Shown: positions 1 through 9,169, numbered from the stretch's first letter. The stretch: DNA of 64,000 nucleotides from Flavobacterium endophyticum (GCF_003634455.1 NZ_RBLC01000001.1:1499927-1563926); one strand, 5' to 3'. Notes: generated by a model from the sequence alone, not told the origin. Numbers and translations are program-made.

Positions 1-1
1 G

Positions 2-1834
2 CAGCAACACGTCGATTATAAAATGGACGTAAACATGGATGTAAAAACATACCAATACAAAGGAAAACAAGAGCTGGTTTATACGAACAATTCACCAGAC
101 ACTTTGAAAAAAGTCTTTTTCCATTTATACAACAATGCTTTCCAGCCTGGAAGCGAAATGGACATCAGGCTGCAGACAATTGTTGATCCTGACAAAAGGA
201 TGGTCAAGACGTCAAAATCTGGCGGGGTTGAAAAAACCGAAAGCAGAATCAGCCTTTTAAAGCCCAATCAGATGGGCTACCTTAACGTGACCAATTTCAT
301 GCAAGATGGCGTTTCGGCTACAACAACCGCTGTTGGAACTGTCTTAGAAGTTGAATTGGTCAAACCCTTGGCTCCAAAAAGCAAGACCAAATTTACCTTA
401 GATTTTGACGGACAAGTACCTGAACAAATCCGCCGCTCTGGAAGAAATAGTTCCGAAGGTGTTGCGCTTTCGATGACGCAATGGTATCCAAAAATGGCCG
501 AATATGATTTTGAAGGATGGCACGCCGATCCGTATATTGGAAGAGAATTTCACGGCGTTTGGGGAAATTTTGACGTAAAAATCACTATCGATAAGAAATA
601 CGTTTTGGGAGGAACAGGATATCTCCAAAATAAAAACGAAATCGGACACGGCTACGAAGATGCAGGTGTCGAAGTAAAAATTCCTAGAAAAGTAAAAACA
701 CTGACTTGGCATTTCAATGCACCTATGGTGCATGACTTCAGCTGGGCTGCCGACAAAGATTATGTCCACGATATTTATAAAGGCCCGAACAACGTAGAGC
801 TGCATTTCTTCTACAAAGACAAAGCAAAACTTAGAGAAAACTGGAAAAAAATGCAACCAAAAACGGCTGAATTGATGGATTTCTATAATAAAAATGTAGG
901 TCCTTACCCGTACAAACAATACTCTGTTATTCAAGGAGGCGATGGCGGTATGGAATATGCCATGTGTACTCTCATTACTGGAGAAAGATCGTATGGAAGC
1001 CTTGTTGGAGTTACAGCTCACGAAATGGCCCACTCTTGGTTCCAACATGTTTTAGCAACAAATGAATCCAAACACGGCTGGATGGACGAAGGATTTACTT
1101 CCTATATTTCTGATTTGGCAATGGCAAAAGTTTTGCCGAATAAAGACGAAAAGAATCCATTTGAGTCGGCTTATTCTAACTATTTTTATATGGTTCAGAC
1201 TGGAAAAGAACAGCCACAATCTACCCATGCAGATCGATTTGAAGAAAATATGGTGTATGGTATCTCATCTTATAGCAAAGGAGAAATTTTCCTTACACAG
1301 CTAGGATACATTATCGGACAGGCAAATCTTCAAAAAACACTTCATAAATTTTATAATGACTTCAAATTCAAGCACCCGACACCAAATGACATCAAAAGAA
1401 CCGCTGAAAAGGTTTCAGGAATGAATTTGGATTGGTATTTGGTAGATTGGACACAGACAACCAATACCATCGATTATGCCATTAAAGAAGTACGAGATGC
1501 AGGCGGAAAGACAGAAGTTGTCCTGCAAAGAATAGGAAGAATGCCAATGCCTTTAGACATTGTTGTTACTTATGTGGATGGAAGCAAAGAAACATTCTAT
1601 GCGCCACTGCAGATGATGCGCGGCATAAAAGAAAATCCATATCCAGGCGTAAAAAGAACTTTCTTGAAAGGCTGGGATTGGGCCTATCCGTCGCTAAAAT
1701 TTACCATTGACAAAGGAATGGGACAAATCAGCAAGATTGAAATTGATCCCGAAAACCTCATGGCAGATGTCAAAAAAGACAATAACGTATATCCTGCTCC
1801 AATTCCGGATAACAGCAAGATCTTGAAAAACTAA
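2..1834 (+). CDS. M1 family metallopeptidase, 5' truncated by the window edge
   Basis: Zinc aminopeptidase of the M1 (gluzincin) family, probably exported and acting on peptides in the periplasm. The frame is open to base 2, and the residues before the first ATG (base 23) continue the fold, so the gene starts outside the window. The zinc signature HEMAH (codons 1019-1033) is followed 18 residues later by the third ligand Glu in WMDEG, the exact HExxH-x18-E spacing of M1 enzymes. The upstream GGMEYAM is the counterpart of the exopeptidase GxMEN motif. About 610 residues are visible, so most of the protein except the N-terminal signal and first beta domain is present. It converges with the repressor gene and shares a palindromic terminator with it. 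Confidence 0.93.
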   Translation, partial: QQHVDYKMDVNMDVKTYQYKGKQELVYTNNSPDTLKKVFFHLYNNAFQPGSEMDIRLQTIVDPDKRMVKTSKSGGVEKTESRISLLKPNQMGYLNVTNFMQDGVSATTTAVGTVLEVELVKPLAPKSKTKFTLDFDGQVPEQIRRSGRNSSEGVALSMTQWYPKMAEYDFEGWHADPYIGREFHGVWGNFDVKITIDKKYVLGGTGYLQNKNEIGHGYEDAGVEVKIPRKVKTLTWHFNAPMVHDFSWAADKDYVHDIYKGPNNVELHFFYKDKAKLRENWKKMQPKTAELMDFYNKNVGPYPYKQYSVIQGGDGGMEYAMCTLITGERSYGSLVGVTAHEMAHSWFQHVLATNESKHGWMDEGFTSYISDLAMAKVLPNKDEKNPFESAYSNYFYMVQTGKEQPQSTHADRFEENMVYGISSYSKGEIFLTQLGYIIGQANLQKTLHKFYNDFKFKHPTPNDIKRTAEKVSGMNLDWYLVDWTQTTNTIDYAIKEVRDAGGKTEVVLQRIGRMPMPLDIVVTYVDGSKETFYAPLQMMRGIKENPYPGVKRTFLKGWDWAYPSLKFTIDKGMGQISKIEIDPENLMADVKKDNNVYPAPIPDNSKILKN

Positions 1835-1840
1835 ATAAAA

Positions 1841-1867
1841 AAGGCGGACAATTGTCCGCCTTTTTTA
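1841..1867. terminator. Bidirectional terminator between M1 peptidase and repressor
   Basis: The perfect palindrome GGCGGACAATTGTCCGCC (1843-1860) is flanked by A6 on the left and T6 on the right. It can terminate the M1 gene rightward and the repressor gene leftward. Confidence 0.9.
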
Positions 1868-2563
1868 ATTCATGGCATTAATCCTAATGCTTGCTTTTAC
1901 CAAAGCCAGCGCTTTTATTTTTGAAAGCTCCACATCTTTATCCTGATGGTGCTTATTTTGGCTTACGAGCCTCACACAGCCCGGATTTTCAGATTTCTGG
2001 ATATACTTCACGGTAACATATTCTTCGCCGCTCATATCGATCCCTAAAAGGTACATTTCTCCCCAGAATATCTCATTAGCCACATCGTGTATTTCTTTAT
2101 ACAAGACAATATCGCCGCTTTTCAAAAGCGGATACATACTATCTCCCGTCACGTAGACCGCTCCGTCGCATTTAGGCAGATGCGGAATAGAAATATGATC
2201 AATCGGATCTTGTGACTGGCTATCTTGAAATAACGGAACAAGACCAGCTATTGCTTCAATATCATAAAGCGGAATCTGCTGGTTTTCAACATAGCTATCC
2301 GTTTTTAACTTATATGTCTCAATCTGCTTGTTGTTGAGAATTTCTTCATTATCCAAAAATATATTTCCTTGGCCTGTAAGAAGCCATGCCGGATTCAAAT
2401 CTTTGTAAATGGAAAGAATATTTTCTAAAACTTGCGATCCGATGCTCTTTCCTTCTTTTACAGCTTTTGAAATACTTCCTCTGCTGGCACCAATGCTATT
2501 CTCAAAAGCATAAAAACTTATGCCCTTTTTAACCATATACTGCCCTACTCTTTCTGAAACCAT
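1865..2563 (-). CDS. S24 family (LexA/CI-like) transcriptional repressor
   Basis: A two-domain regulator of 232 residues. Residues 5-66 form a helix-turn-helix domain of the CI/XRE kind (SIGASRGSISKAVKEGKSIG around the recognition helix, then the WLLTGQGN end). Residues 97-229 form an S24 peptidase domain: cleavage site Ala106-Gly107 in IEAIAGLVP, nucleophile Ser142 in GDSMYP, and general base Lys186 in VTVKY. Known members are held on DNA until RecA filaments stimulate self-cleavage, so SOS induction is expected if this one behaves typically. It is transcribed away from the toxin operon across a 378-base gap, with its own -7 box at 2590-2597. Its likely targets are the repeat-bearing promoters at 2772-2823 and 9371-9424, but binding is inferred from position only. 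Confidence 0.88.
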   Translation of the reverse strand: MVSERVGQYMVKKGISFYAFENSIGASRGSISKAVKEGKSIGSQVLENILSIYKDLNPAWLLTGQGNIFLDNEEILNNKQIETYKLKTDSYVENQQIPLYDIEAIAGLVPLFQDSQSQDPIDHISIPHLPKCDGAVYVTGDSMYPLLKSGDIVLYKEIHDVANEIFWGEMYLLGIDMSGEEYVTVKYIQKSENPGCVRLVSQNKHHQDKDVELSKIKALALVKASIRINAMN

Positions 2564-2589
2564 ATCCTTATCTACTAATTATTATTTCA

Positions 2590-2597
2590 CAAAAGTA
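2590..2597 (-). promoter_or_regulatory. -7 box of the repressor gene
   Basis: On the minus strand TACTTTTG matches the Bacteroidota box TAnnTTTG and lies 27 bases before the repressor ATG. No clear -33 TTTG is visible. Confidence 0.5.
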
Positions 2598-2771
2598 GGA
2601 AAAAAATATCTAAATTTAATAAAAATAAGAATTTATTAATATTAATAAGAAAATAATACACTTATTTTTAAATTTAATCCATTGATTAAAAGCAAATTAT
2701 ACTCAATAATTAAAATTATACTTCACATAAACAATGAATTACAATAATTATTAAGCCATTACAAAATAATT

Positions 2772-2823
2772 GAAAATATTCTTAATATAAATTAGTTTTG
2801 TAGATTATTTTCTTCTATATTTG
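2772..2823 (+). promoter_or_regulatory. Promoter with inverted-repeat operator, toxin operon
   Basis: GAAAATATTC (2772-2781) and GATTATTTTC (2803-2812) form an inverted repeat with one mismatch and a 21-base spacer. Three bases later comes the -7 box TATATTTG (2816-2823). The same arrangement with the same spacings occurs at 9371-9424. No well-placed -33 TTTG is visible, so this may be an activator-dependent or repressor-controlled promoter. The rest of the 2564-2941 gap is very AT-rich and otherwise shows only the repressor promoter and the leader hairpin. Confidence 0.7.
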
Positions 2824-2862
2824 CAGTGTAATAATCTTTAAAAGCCATATAGATTAAAAAAA

Positions 2863-2881
2863 TGCTGTTGTCCGGACAGCA
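2863..2881 (+). other. Stem-loop in the toxin operon leader
   Basis: TGCTGT and ACAGCA form a 6-bp stem around TGTCCGG, inside the roughly 110-base untranslated leader. The following sequence is T-rich but broken by A and G, so a terminator is possible but weak. It may be an attenuator or an mRNA-stability structure. Confidence 0.4.
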
Positions 2882-2941
2882 GTATTTATTTATTTGAGGC
2901 GATTGTAAGATTTATTTCAAATAAATTTAAAACCAAATAAA

Positions 2942-5900
2942 ATGAGTACACAAATTAAAAACACGCTTTTCAGGTTCGTAACCATGAGAGCACCCGAATT
3001 GATCAATGATGAAGAGGTAAAAAACAATTTCATCCAGTTAGCAGAAAGCGAATACACAAAAAGCCATTTCCTTTTAGGAGTTCTTTCAAATCCTAACACT
3101 GCAAGAAAAGAACTTTTGCAAAATCTGGCCAATGACTTTGAAGATCAAAATTTTAAATCTAAAAAAGAAATTGATGCTTTAGTCGGAAGTCAGTTCTTGA
3201 AATTTTCTTCTTGGCTAATCGCCAACAGAAACTCTCTGACCAAAGAAAAATTAGCAGAAAACGTCCCGTTAAGTATTAAAGCCCTAAGTCTGAATGCAAA
3301 AATCCAAGTCTGGGACAATCTCTTTTATCAGATTGTTACTTCAAAATCGGGGTATCTTCGTGAAGACCTGCTATCTATTCTTGTTGCTGACAATTTTATT
3401 GAGCACAAAGATTTAGCGATGCTTAATGAACTGGCGCAAGCAAGAATCATCATCCCAAAAACACTTTTGGAAAACGACAACAAACTTACTCCTCCTTCAA
3501 AAAAAGGAGTTCTGCGTTCGATCCCCGTTAATTCAAAAGCGCTTGACAAAGAACTAGATTTGTTTATTGCGAATCAAAATATTTTAGAATATCATAGCAC
3601 TGTAAAAGAGCTGAACGCCATCAAAGAATCGTATCAAAAAGCTTCTCACATTGCTCGTGAAAATGCCTACAAGAAATACGAAAAAGAAGTAGAAAAAATT
3701 TATGAAAGCGCAAATACCGTAGAAATAAAATATATTGACAAGGAAACCGGAATCGAAAAGACTCTTGTTGAATATGTTGACTTGAAAATTCCTCAATTTG
3801 AATTTACAGCAAATTCAGAAATTGATTTTGCGTTAGGGATAGATAGTCTTTCCGAGCAAGCCGAAAGAACCATTAAAAACCTTCCTCTTACAGGAAATAG
3901 TCCGACTTTAAGCCAAGCTATTGCCGTTCTCGAAGATGAGATTACTCTAGAATCGCAAGCACTTATCAATCAAGCCCCAACCGGCCAGACAATTGTAAAC
4001 AACGGAGGTATTTTAACTCCAATAAATACAAACATCTCGGCTCTTGGAAATGTATTTTCGCTTGTAGGTCAAAATTATTCCGGGAGTTCGCCATTAACAC
4101 TCTTGTTCAACAATGCTCCCATAGGTGCTGATGTTGTTGGCGCGGAATATACTGTGACTTTCGACAATGGTAGCAGTAATCAAGGAGTCACTTTCAATGA
4201 CACATGGACAAACGGGAAGTTGCAAGTGACCTTATTCACAGAAAATTTAAATTTTGCCAGAATGAAAAATTTTACGATTTCTGGAGAGCTGATATTAAGC
4301 AACAACACTGCTCTGCAAATCAAGGGTAGAGCAGCTATGAGTTTAGTGAGAAACCTGGCCGAATTAACAACCACAAGAGCTTCTGGAAATGGGAGTTTTG
4401 AAGTGATTGCCATAATCGACGAAAATAATCCAGGCCAGCCAGGAACAACTCCTGCACTTGACCCTATTCCAACCTATGGTTTTAGGAGACTAGGAATTAC
4501 CGATTATAGAAAAGTAGAACAAGAAATCTGCTGCTATGTTCCCGGAGAAGTGTCCCATATAGAAAACATCATGGCGCGTGAATTTAAGGAAAAAACGACA
4601 AGACGTTCTAGAAAAACCGAAGACACAACCACAACAAGCAATGAACAAGAAACTGAAAAATTAACAGACACTTCAACTACAGAACGCCATGAAATGAATC
4701 AGGAGGTTGCTTCAGTAGTAGCGCAAGACACTCATATTGGCGTTCAAGCCGGTATCCATTGGGGAGGAGGAAAAGCATTTGGCGGACAAGTTAATGCTGA
4801 TTATGCCCACAACACCTCATCTGAAACTTCAAACAGCCAAGCTGTTATGCATGCAAAAGAAATTACTGAAAGAGCTTTGGATCGTGTTGTGTTAAAAGTC
4901 AAAGAAGAACGTACCACTAAAATCATTGAGGAATATTCCCAAGAAGACACACATGGTTTTGACAATCGCAAGGGAGACAATCACATTTCTGGAGTATACC
5001 GTTGGGTTGACAAAGTTTACAAAAACAAAGTGGTCAATTACGGAAAACGCCTGATGTATGAATTTATGATTCCGGAGCCGTCTTCTTTCCATAATGAAGT
5101 GACAAGCGGGAAAAAAGATGCCTTCACAGAAATCTTAACAAAACCTGTTGACCCAAGAACCGTAACTGATGCGTTGGGACTAAAAGACACCAATGTCGTC
5201 AACTTAAACACCTACAAACACTGGGCCGCTGTCTATAATGCAGAAATTGAAGCCTATCCAGATGAAGAAATTACTGCAGGAGAATCTTTCAACATTCTTG
5301 GACATCCAACCGGCTCGAAAATAGCCGATACAGAATCAAATGCCGGAAATGGAAAAATAAGAATTCCCGAAGGATACCAAGCCTATCGAGCTCTGGGAGT
5401 CTTTAATGCCAGCGGTGATAACAATTTGCAAGGAAATATTTTGTCATTATCCATCGGAAATGCTACAAACAAGCATACCGGAAGATTTTACAATTATACC
5501 TTGTCATTGGATAGCCTGATACAAAATTTCGGAACAGAAGTGCCTGTTTCCTACACCTTAGGAAATCACGTTGCGGGTGACATTACGGCATCGGTAAAAT
5601 GCAAATTGACCGAAAAAGCAAAATTGCAATGGCGCCAAAAAGCTTTCAATACCATCATTGAAGCTTATGAAGCAAAACTGGCTGAATTTGAAGCAAAACT
5701 ATCCGAAGCAAAAGCTACTGGAGAGACAAAAGCAAAAACAAATCCTGGATTCTACCGTCAAGTAGAAAACATGATCTTGCGTAAAAACTGTATCGCCTAC
5801 ATGCTCGGTCATGACAACATGGGAAAAAACATGCTTTTAGGCACTAATGTGAAAGATTTGAAAGTTAGAAATGATGCTGCATTAGACGCCTATACTTCAC

Positions 5901-6427
5901 AAGTGAAATTCTTAGAGCAAGCTTTTGAGTGGGATCTAATGAGCTACTATTTCTATCCGTTCTATTGGGCAAACAAAGAGAAGTGGGCCGAATTGTACAA
6001 TCCAGAAGAAATGAACGACCCGATTTTCAGAGCATTTCTTCAAAGCGGAATGGCCAGAGTCATTCTAACCGTTCGCCCAGGATTTGAAGAAGCCGTTAAC
6101 TGGTTTATCGCTACAGGACAAGTCTGGAATGGAGGCCAAGTGCCAACGATCGACGACCCGTTATTTGTTTCTATCATCAAAGAATTGAGACAAACCGAAG
6201 GCGAAGTAGAAGAAACTTGGGAAAGCCGAGTGCCAACTTCATTAACCATTATCCAAGCCGGAAGCATGGGATTGAATGTTGCAAATGCACTGCCTTGCAG
6301 TTCTGATTGCGACGACAACCTCATGTTCGATAGCGATGGAGAGCCAATTCTTGATGCCGAAGGAAACCCGATTAAGTCATTCGTGAAAACAGATGTCTTG
6401 ATTGGCGACAGTACGCCAGCCGTATAA
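2942..6427 (+). CDS. 1161-residue protein of unknown family, first gene of the toxin operon
   Basis: I do not recognise this family. There is no signal peptide or transmembrane segment. Residues 1-300 are mostly helical and charged. Residues 340-490 look like a beta-rich domain (many N, G, T and V, with alternating hydrophobics). Around 530-550 is a CCYVPGEVSHIENIMARE stretch, followed by a Thr/Arg/Glu-rich linker (about 555-585) and a Gly/Ala/His-rich segment with WGGGKAFGGQ. Residues about 880-935 form an EAKLAEFEAKL-type coiled coil. The last 170 residues hold an aromatic patch (YYFYPFYWANKEKW) and RPGFEEAVNWFIATGQVWNGG in two adjoining parts. Its size, leading position and the toxin gene that follows suggest a carrier or structural partner for the toxin. 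That role is inferred. Confidence 0.85.
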   Translation: MSTQIKNTLFRFVTMRAPELINDEEVKNNFIQLAESEYTKSHFLLGVLSNPNTARKELLQNLANDFEDQNFKSKKEIDALVGSQFLKFSSWLIANRNSLTKEKLAENVPLSIKALSLNAKIQVWDNLFYQIVTSKSGYLREDLLSILVADNFIEHKDLAMLNELAQARIIIPKTLLENDNKLTPPSKKGVLRSIPVNSKALDKELDLFIANQNILEYHSTVKELNAIKESYQKASHIARENAYKKYEKEVEKIYESANTVEIKYIDKETGIEKTLVEYVDLKIPQFEFTANSEIDFALGIDSLSEQAERTIKNLPLTGNSPTLSQAIAVLEDEITLESQALINQAPTGQTIVNNGGILTPINTNISALGNVFSLVGQNYSGSSPLTLLFNNAPIGADVVGAEYTVTFDNGSSNQGVTFNDTWTNGKLQVTLFTENLNFARMKNFTISGELILSNNTALQIKGRAAMSLVRNLAELTTTRASGNGSFEVIAIIDENNPGQPGTTPALDPIPTYGFRRLGITDYRKVEQEICCYVPGEVSHIENIMAREFKEKTTRRSRKTEDTTTTSNEQETEKLTDTSTTERHEMNQEVASVVAQDTHIGVQAGIHWGGGKAFGGQVNADYAHNTSSETSNSQAVMHAKEITERALDRVVLKVKEERTTKIIEEYSQEDTHGFDNRKGDNHISGVYRWVDKVYKNKVVNYGKRLMYEFMIPEPSSFHNEVTSGKKDAFTEILTKPVDPRTVTDALGLKDTNVVNLNTYKHWAAVYNAEIEAYPDEEITAGESFNILGHPTGSKIADTESNAGNGKIRIPEGYQAYRALGVFNASGDNNLQGNILSLSIGNATNKHTGRFYNYTLSLDSLIQNFGTEVPVSYTLGNHVAGDITASVKCKLTEKAKLQWRQKAFNTIIEAYEAKLAEFEAKLSEAKATGETKAKTNPGFYRQVENMILRKNCIAYMLGHDNMGKNMLLGTNVKDLKVRNDAALDAYTSQVKFLEQAFEWDLMSYYFYPFYWANKEKWAELYNPEEMNDPIFRAFLQSGMARVILTVRPGFEEAVNWFIATGQVWNGGQVPTIDDPLFVSIIKELRQTEGEVEETWESRVPTSLTIIQAGSMGLNVANALPCSSDCDDNLMFDSDGEPILDAEGNPIKSFVKTDVLIGDSTPAV

Positions 6428-6450
6428 TATAAGCCAAAATTAATCCTTAA

Positions 6451-6478
6451 GCCCTGCCGTAAGAAGCAGGGCTTTTTT
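6451..6478 (+). terminator. Strong terminator inside the toxin operon
   Basis: GCCCTGC (6451-6457) and GCAGGGC (6466-6472) form a 7-bp GC-rich stem with an 8-base loop, followed by T6. It lies between the 1161-residue gene and the toxin gene. No new promoter is evident before the toxin ATG 14 bases further on. Confidence 0.88.
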
Positions 6479-6491
6479 AACCAAACAAAAT

Positions 6492-8861
6492 ATGAGAGCA
6501 ACAGAATATGGATTACTCCATAACGGAAATTACTCCTATAAAGACGTAAAAAGCAACATATATGCCTTTAACAACGAGATTAGCGTTGCAAATGATGAAA
6601 CCGATGAAGAAGAGGAAAATGCCTATACAGAAATAGTCTATGTAGAAATTGAGCCTTATGGAGAAGCAAATCCGAACGAATATAAAATTGTTCCAGATGG
6701 AGAGATTCTCGATATCAGAGAAGGAAATTATCTCTTAAACTCAAATGCCACATCTGCTACAGAAATAGCAGAACCAGCAACAATACATTTTCAAAACTCA
6801 AGTACGACGGCGCAGATCTGCAAGTTCGATAACACCTATTTCGCATTAATTACCAAAAGCGAAATTGGAGCCATTGAATGGAATTTTTTATTGGAAAATG
6901 TGGAGATTCAGCCCATTTCTCCTTTAAAAAAGAAAAAGAGAGAAAAGATAACCCTCCTAAACGATATCCTGAAAGAAAAACAACTTTCAGTAATACTCTT
7001 TATCTCAAAAGACGGAGCGATGTTGGAAACCGCCTACCAATCAATCGATGATTTATACGAAAATGAAATCGTCCTATTTATTGAGACCAACGACAAAAAG
7101 AACCTCTTTGGTTCCGTGGTCAGGATAAAAACAGGCGCAAATGTAACCACCGCTTCAGGTGTACCCTATAAAAAACTAAGCAAGGTCGTCGATTATTTCA
7201 ACACCCACATCCATAGCGCATCACTGTTAGAAATCATCCAAGAACATGTCGAGGATAAATCCAGCAATTTTTTCATCGTCAAAAGTGCGGTGTGGGGAAT
7301 TATAAACAAAGTCATAGGCTTTACATCAAAACTAACTTTAGAAGGAATCGAGATTCTTTCCGATGGAATTGCAGGCCTTATAGGTAAGCTAAAGCTCGAC
7401 GACTCCCAATGGCAATATTATGATGAAAAAGGGCAACCGTTAAAGAATCCTAATCTGTTTTTGCCAGGCCTCGGGGGTATTCAGTACTTGGAGGCAATGA
7501 ACAAAAAAGGCAAGCCGTTAGACCCGGAAAAAACAAACGCGCTAGCAATAAACAAAATCGTTTATCTGGAAAACGTCCTTAGGAACCAAAAAAGAGACCT
7601 GGGAGAGGCGAAATTTTTCAAAGACATTATCAACCAGCAGTTGTATGTGCTGGCAAGAGTCAAGGATTTTTTGAGCGACCCACTAGACAAAACCCTTGAA
7701 TTGGCAGAAATCACCTTCGTGATGTACAATGCCTTTATCGTTGGCCTCATCAACAGCATCATAGACGCCATTAAAGGCATCTTTGACATCATAACCCTGA
7801 TCTGTAAAGGGCTAATTGCGCTGCGGGAAAAAGGACAAAACGTTGCCGAAAATCCGCTTAGCTATATCAGCCTGTTCTTTGAAATGATCGAAAACATGCT
7901 CGAAACATTAGCCAACCTTTTCAGCAAGGAAAACTTAAAAGCACTGATCGAATTTTTCAAAAAAAGCGGGCTGTTCATCCTGACCTTGCCATCAAAAATA
8001 TTTAACTGGCTCGCAGAAGGCCTTCAAATGCCAAATCTCGACAAGGTCGCCTATTATATTGGCTACATCATTGGGTTTATCATCCAGCTCGTTCTTGAAA
8101 TCCTATTCACAGGAGGCGCAAAAACCGTAGCCGACGCCTTTAAAAAACTGGCAGACTCTTTGATAAGTATCTTCAAAACCATGAAGAGTTTCGTTTTTAA
8201 GTTTAAAGAAGGAGCCGTCATTGCTTTTGAAAATTTTTTAGCTATTTTCGCTTTTTTTAGAGAAAAATCTAAAAATTTAAAGATTCTTTTGGATGAAGTT
8301 TGGGAGTTTATTCAAACTCTGTTTAGAAGAGGCAACAATATTGTAGATGATATCCCGAGCTTGACTAAATCCGAGTTAGATTGGATGGCAAGCCGAAAAA
8401 TCGGAAATCTAGGAGGAAATATTTTAAAAGCATCACAGATCAGGAAATTGAGAGGTATCCTAAAGCAAAAAGGAATTCATCTAATTGTGGAAGGAGATCT
8501 AAAAAACATAACAAAGCTTTTTATACCTGTAGATGATTTCAAAACTATTGATGATTTATTTTACGCCATGCAAGCAAAAGGATTTCCCGGAGGCTTTAAT
8601 GCTAAAACAAAGCAATTCTTTTTAAGCAAAAAAGCAACTGAAATAGTGAGCTTTCATGAAATGGCTCATTTAAAACACTTTGAAGAAATTGGAGAAAGCT
8701 ATTTAACCATTTCAAGACTTGAAAAGGAAACTTACGTGTGGGAACAAATTTTTGCTAATAGAAACAAATGGACTAAAGCTGAGTTACAAGATTCCTTAAA
8801 TTACATGAATGGAATTAGAATTAAAAGCTATAATCTTGAACCTTTAAAAATTAAAATATAA
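6492..8861 (+). CDS. Polymorphic toxin with C-terminal zincin metallopeptidase domain
   Basis: A modular protein of 789 residues. The N-terminal 200 residues are acidic and beta-rich. Residues about 245-550 carry several long hydrophobic or amphipathic helices (around 250-290, 405-440 and 510-545), suited to membrane insertion or translocation. The C-terminal 165 residues resemble the zincin-like metallopeptidase toxin 4 family: RKLRGILKQKGIHLIVEG, a GGFNAKTKQFFL strand, the zinc motif HEMAH at 722-726, and Glu746 in LEKETYVWEQ as the likely third ligand. Base composition falls clearly from about 8190 on (codon 570 onward), as expected if the toxin tip was exchanged onto an older carrier. The stop overlaps the start of the candidate immunity gene (TAATG). 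The toxin fold is supported; its target is not known. Confidence 0.8.
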   Translation: MRATEYGLLHNGNYSYKDVKSNIYAFNNEISVANDETDEEEENAYTEIVYVEIEPYGEANPNEYKIVPDGEILDIREGNYLLNSNATSATEIAEPATIHFQNSSTTAQICKFDNTYFALITKSEIGAIEWNFLLENVEIQPISPLKKKKREKITLLNDILKEKQLSVILFISKDGAMLETAYQSIDDLYENEIVLFIETNDKKNLFGSVVRIKTGANVTTASGVPYKKLSKVVDYFNTHIHSASLLEIIQEHVEDKSSNFFIVKSAVWGIINKVIGFTSKLTLEGIEILSDGIAGLIGKLKLDDSQWQYYDEKGQPLKNPNLFLPGLGGIQYLEAMNKKGKPLDPEKTNALAINKIVYLENVLRNQKRDLGEAKFFKDIINQQLYVLARVKDFLSDPLDKTLELAEITFVMYNAFIVGLINSIIDAIKGIFDIITLICKGLIALREKGQNVAENPLSYISLFFEMIENMLETLANLFSKENLKALIEFFKKSGLFILTLPSKIFNWLAEGLQMPNLDKVAYYIGYIIGFIIQLVLEILFTGGAKTVADAFKKLADSLISIFKTMKSFVFKFKEGAVIAFENFLAIFAFFREKSKNLKILLDEVWEFIQTLFRRGNNIVDDIPSLTKSELDWMASRKIGNLGGNILKASQIRKLRGILKQKGIHLIVEGDLKNITKLFIPVDDFKTIDDLFYAMQAKGFPGGFNAKTKQFFLSKKATEIVSFHEMAHLKHFEEIGESYLTISRLEKETYVWEQIFANRNKWTKAELQDSLNYMNGIRIKSYNLEPLKIKI

Positions 8862-9169
8862 TGAAACATACAGAACATGAAATTTTAGAAAAAACAAAAA
8901 AAATTCTTCAAGCAATTTTTAAAGATTTATACAAAGAGTCTGATATAGAAAAAGTTGTTTTTTATGAAAAAGACGAATTAATTAGGGGTCAAAACAAAGG
9001 GAAACTTCACCCTACTTGGACGGCAGTTATAAAAGCACCTTTTGACAATACCGATTTCTTAACAATTTCCGATGACACGGGCGAGCCTTTATATTACCAA
9101 AATTTCAATATGATTGTCTACGAAATAGGCAAAGATGTTAATGGTAATTATTTCAGAAAAGAGAATTAA
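8861..9169 (+). CDS. Candidate immunity protein for the metallopeptidase toxin
   Basis: A small acidic protein of 102 residues with no signal peptide or membrane segment. I do not recognise its family. Its ATG overlaps the toxin stop codon by one base, it has the same AT-rich composition as the toxin tip, and a terminator follows. This is the usual arrangement of an immunity gene translationally coupled to its toxin. Visible features are an N-terminal amphipathic helix (residues 3-24), WTAVIKAPFDNTDFLTISDDTGEPL in the middle (two adjoining strands with an acidic turn) and a C-terminal strand (YYQNFNMIVYEIG). The assignment rests on position, not homology. Confidence 0.7.
   Translation: MKHTEHEILEKTKKILQAIFKDLYKESDIEKVVFYEKDELIRGQNKGKLHPTWTAVIKAPFDNTDFLTISDDTGEPLYYQNFNMIVYEIGKDVNGNYFRKEN

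Noticed and set aside
398..1048. A long open frame antisense to the M1 peptidase gene
   Set aside because: It lies wholly opposite a strongly supported enzyme domain, shows no domain or signal of its own, and has no promoter.
2649..2658. GAAAATAATA, a possible third copy of the island half-site near the repressor promoter
   Set aside because: One mismatch, no partner half-site at the 21-base spacing, and the surrounding sequence is so AT-rich that chance matches are expected.
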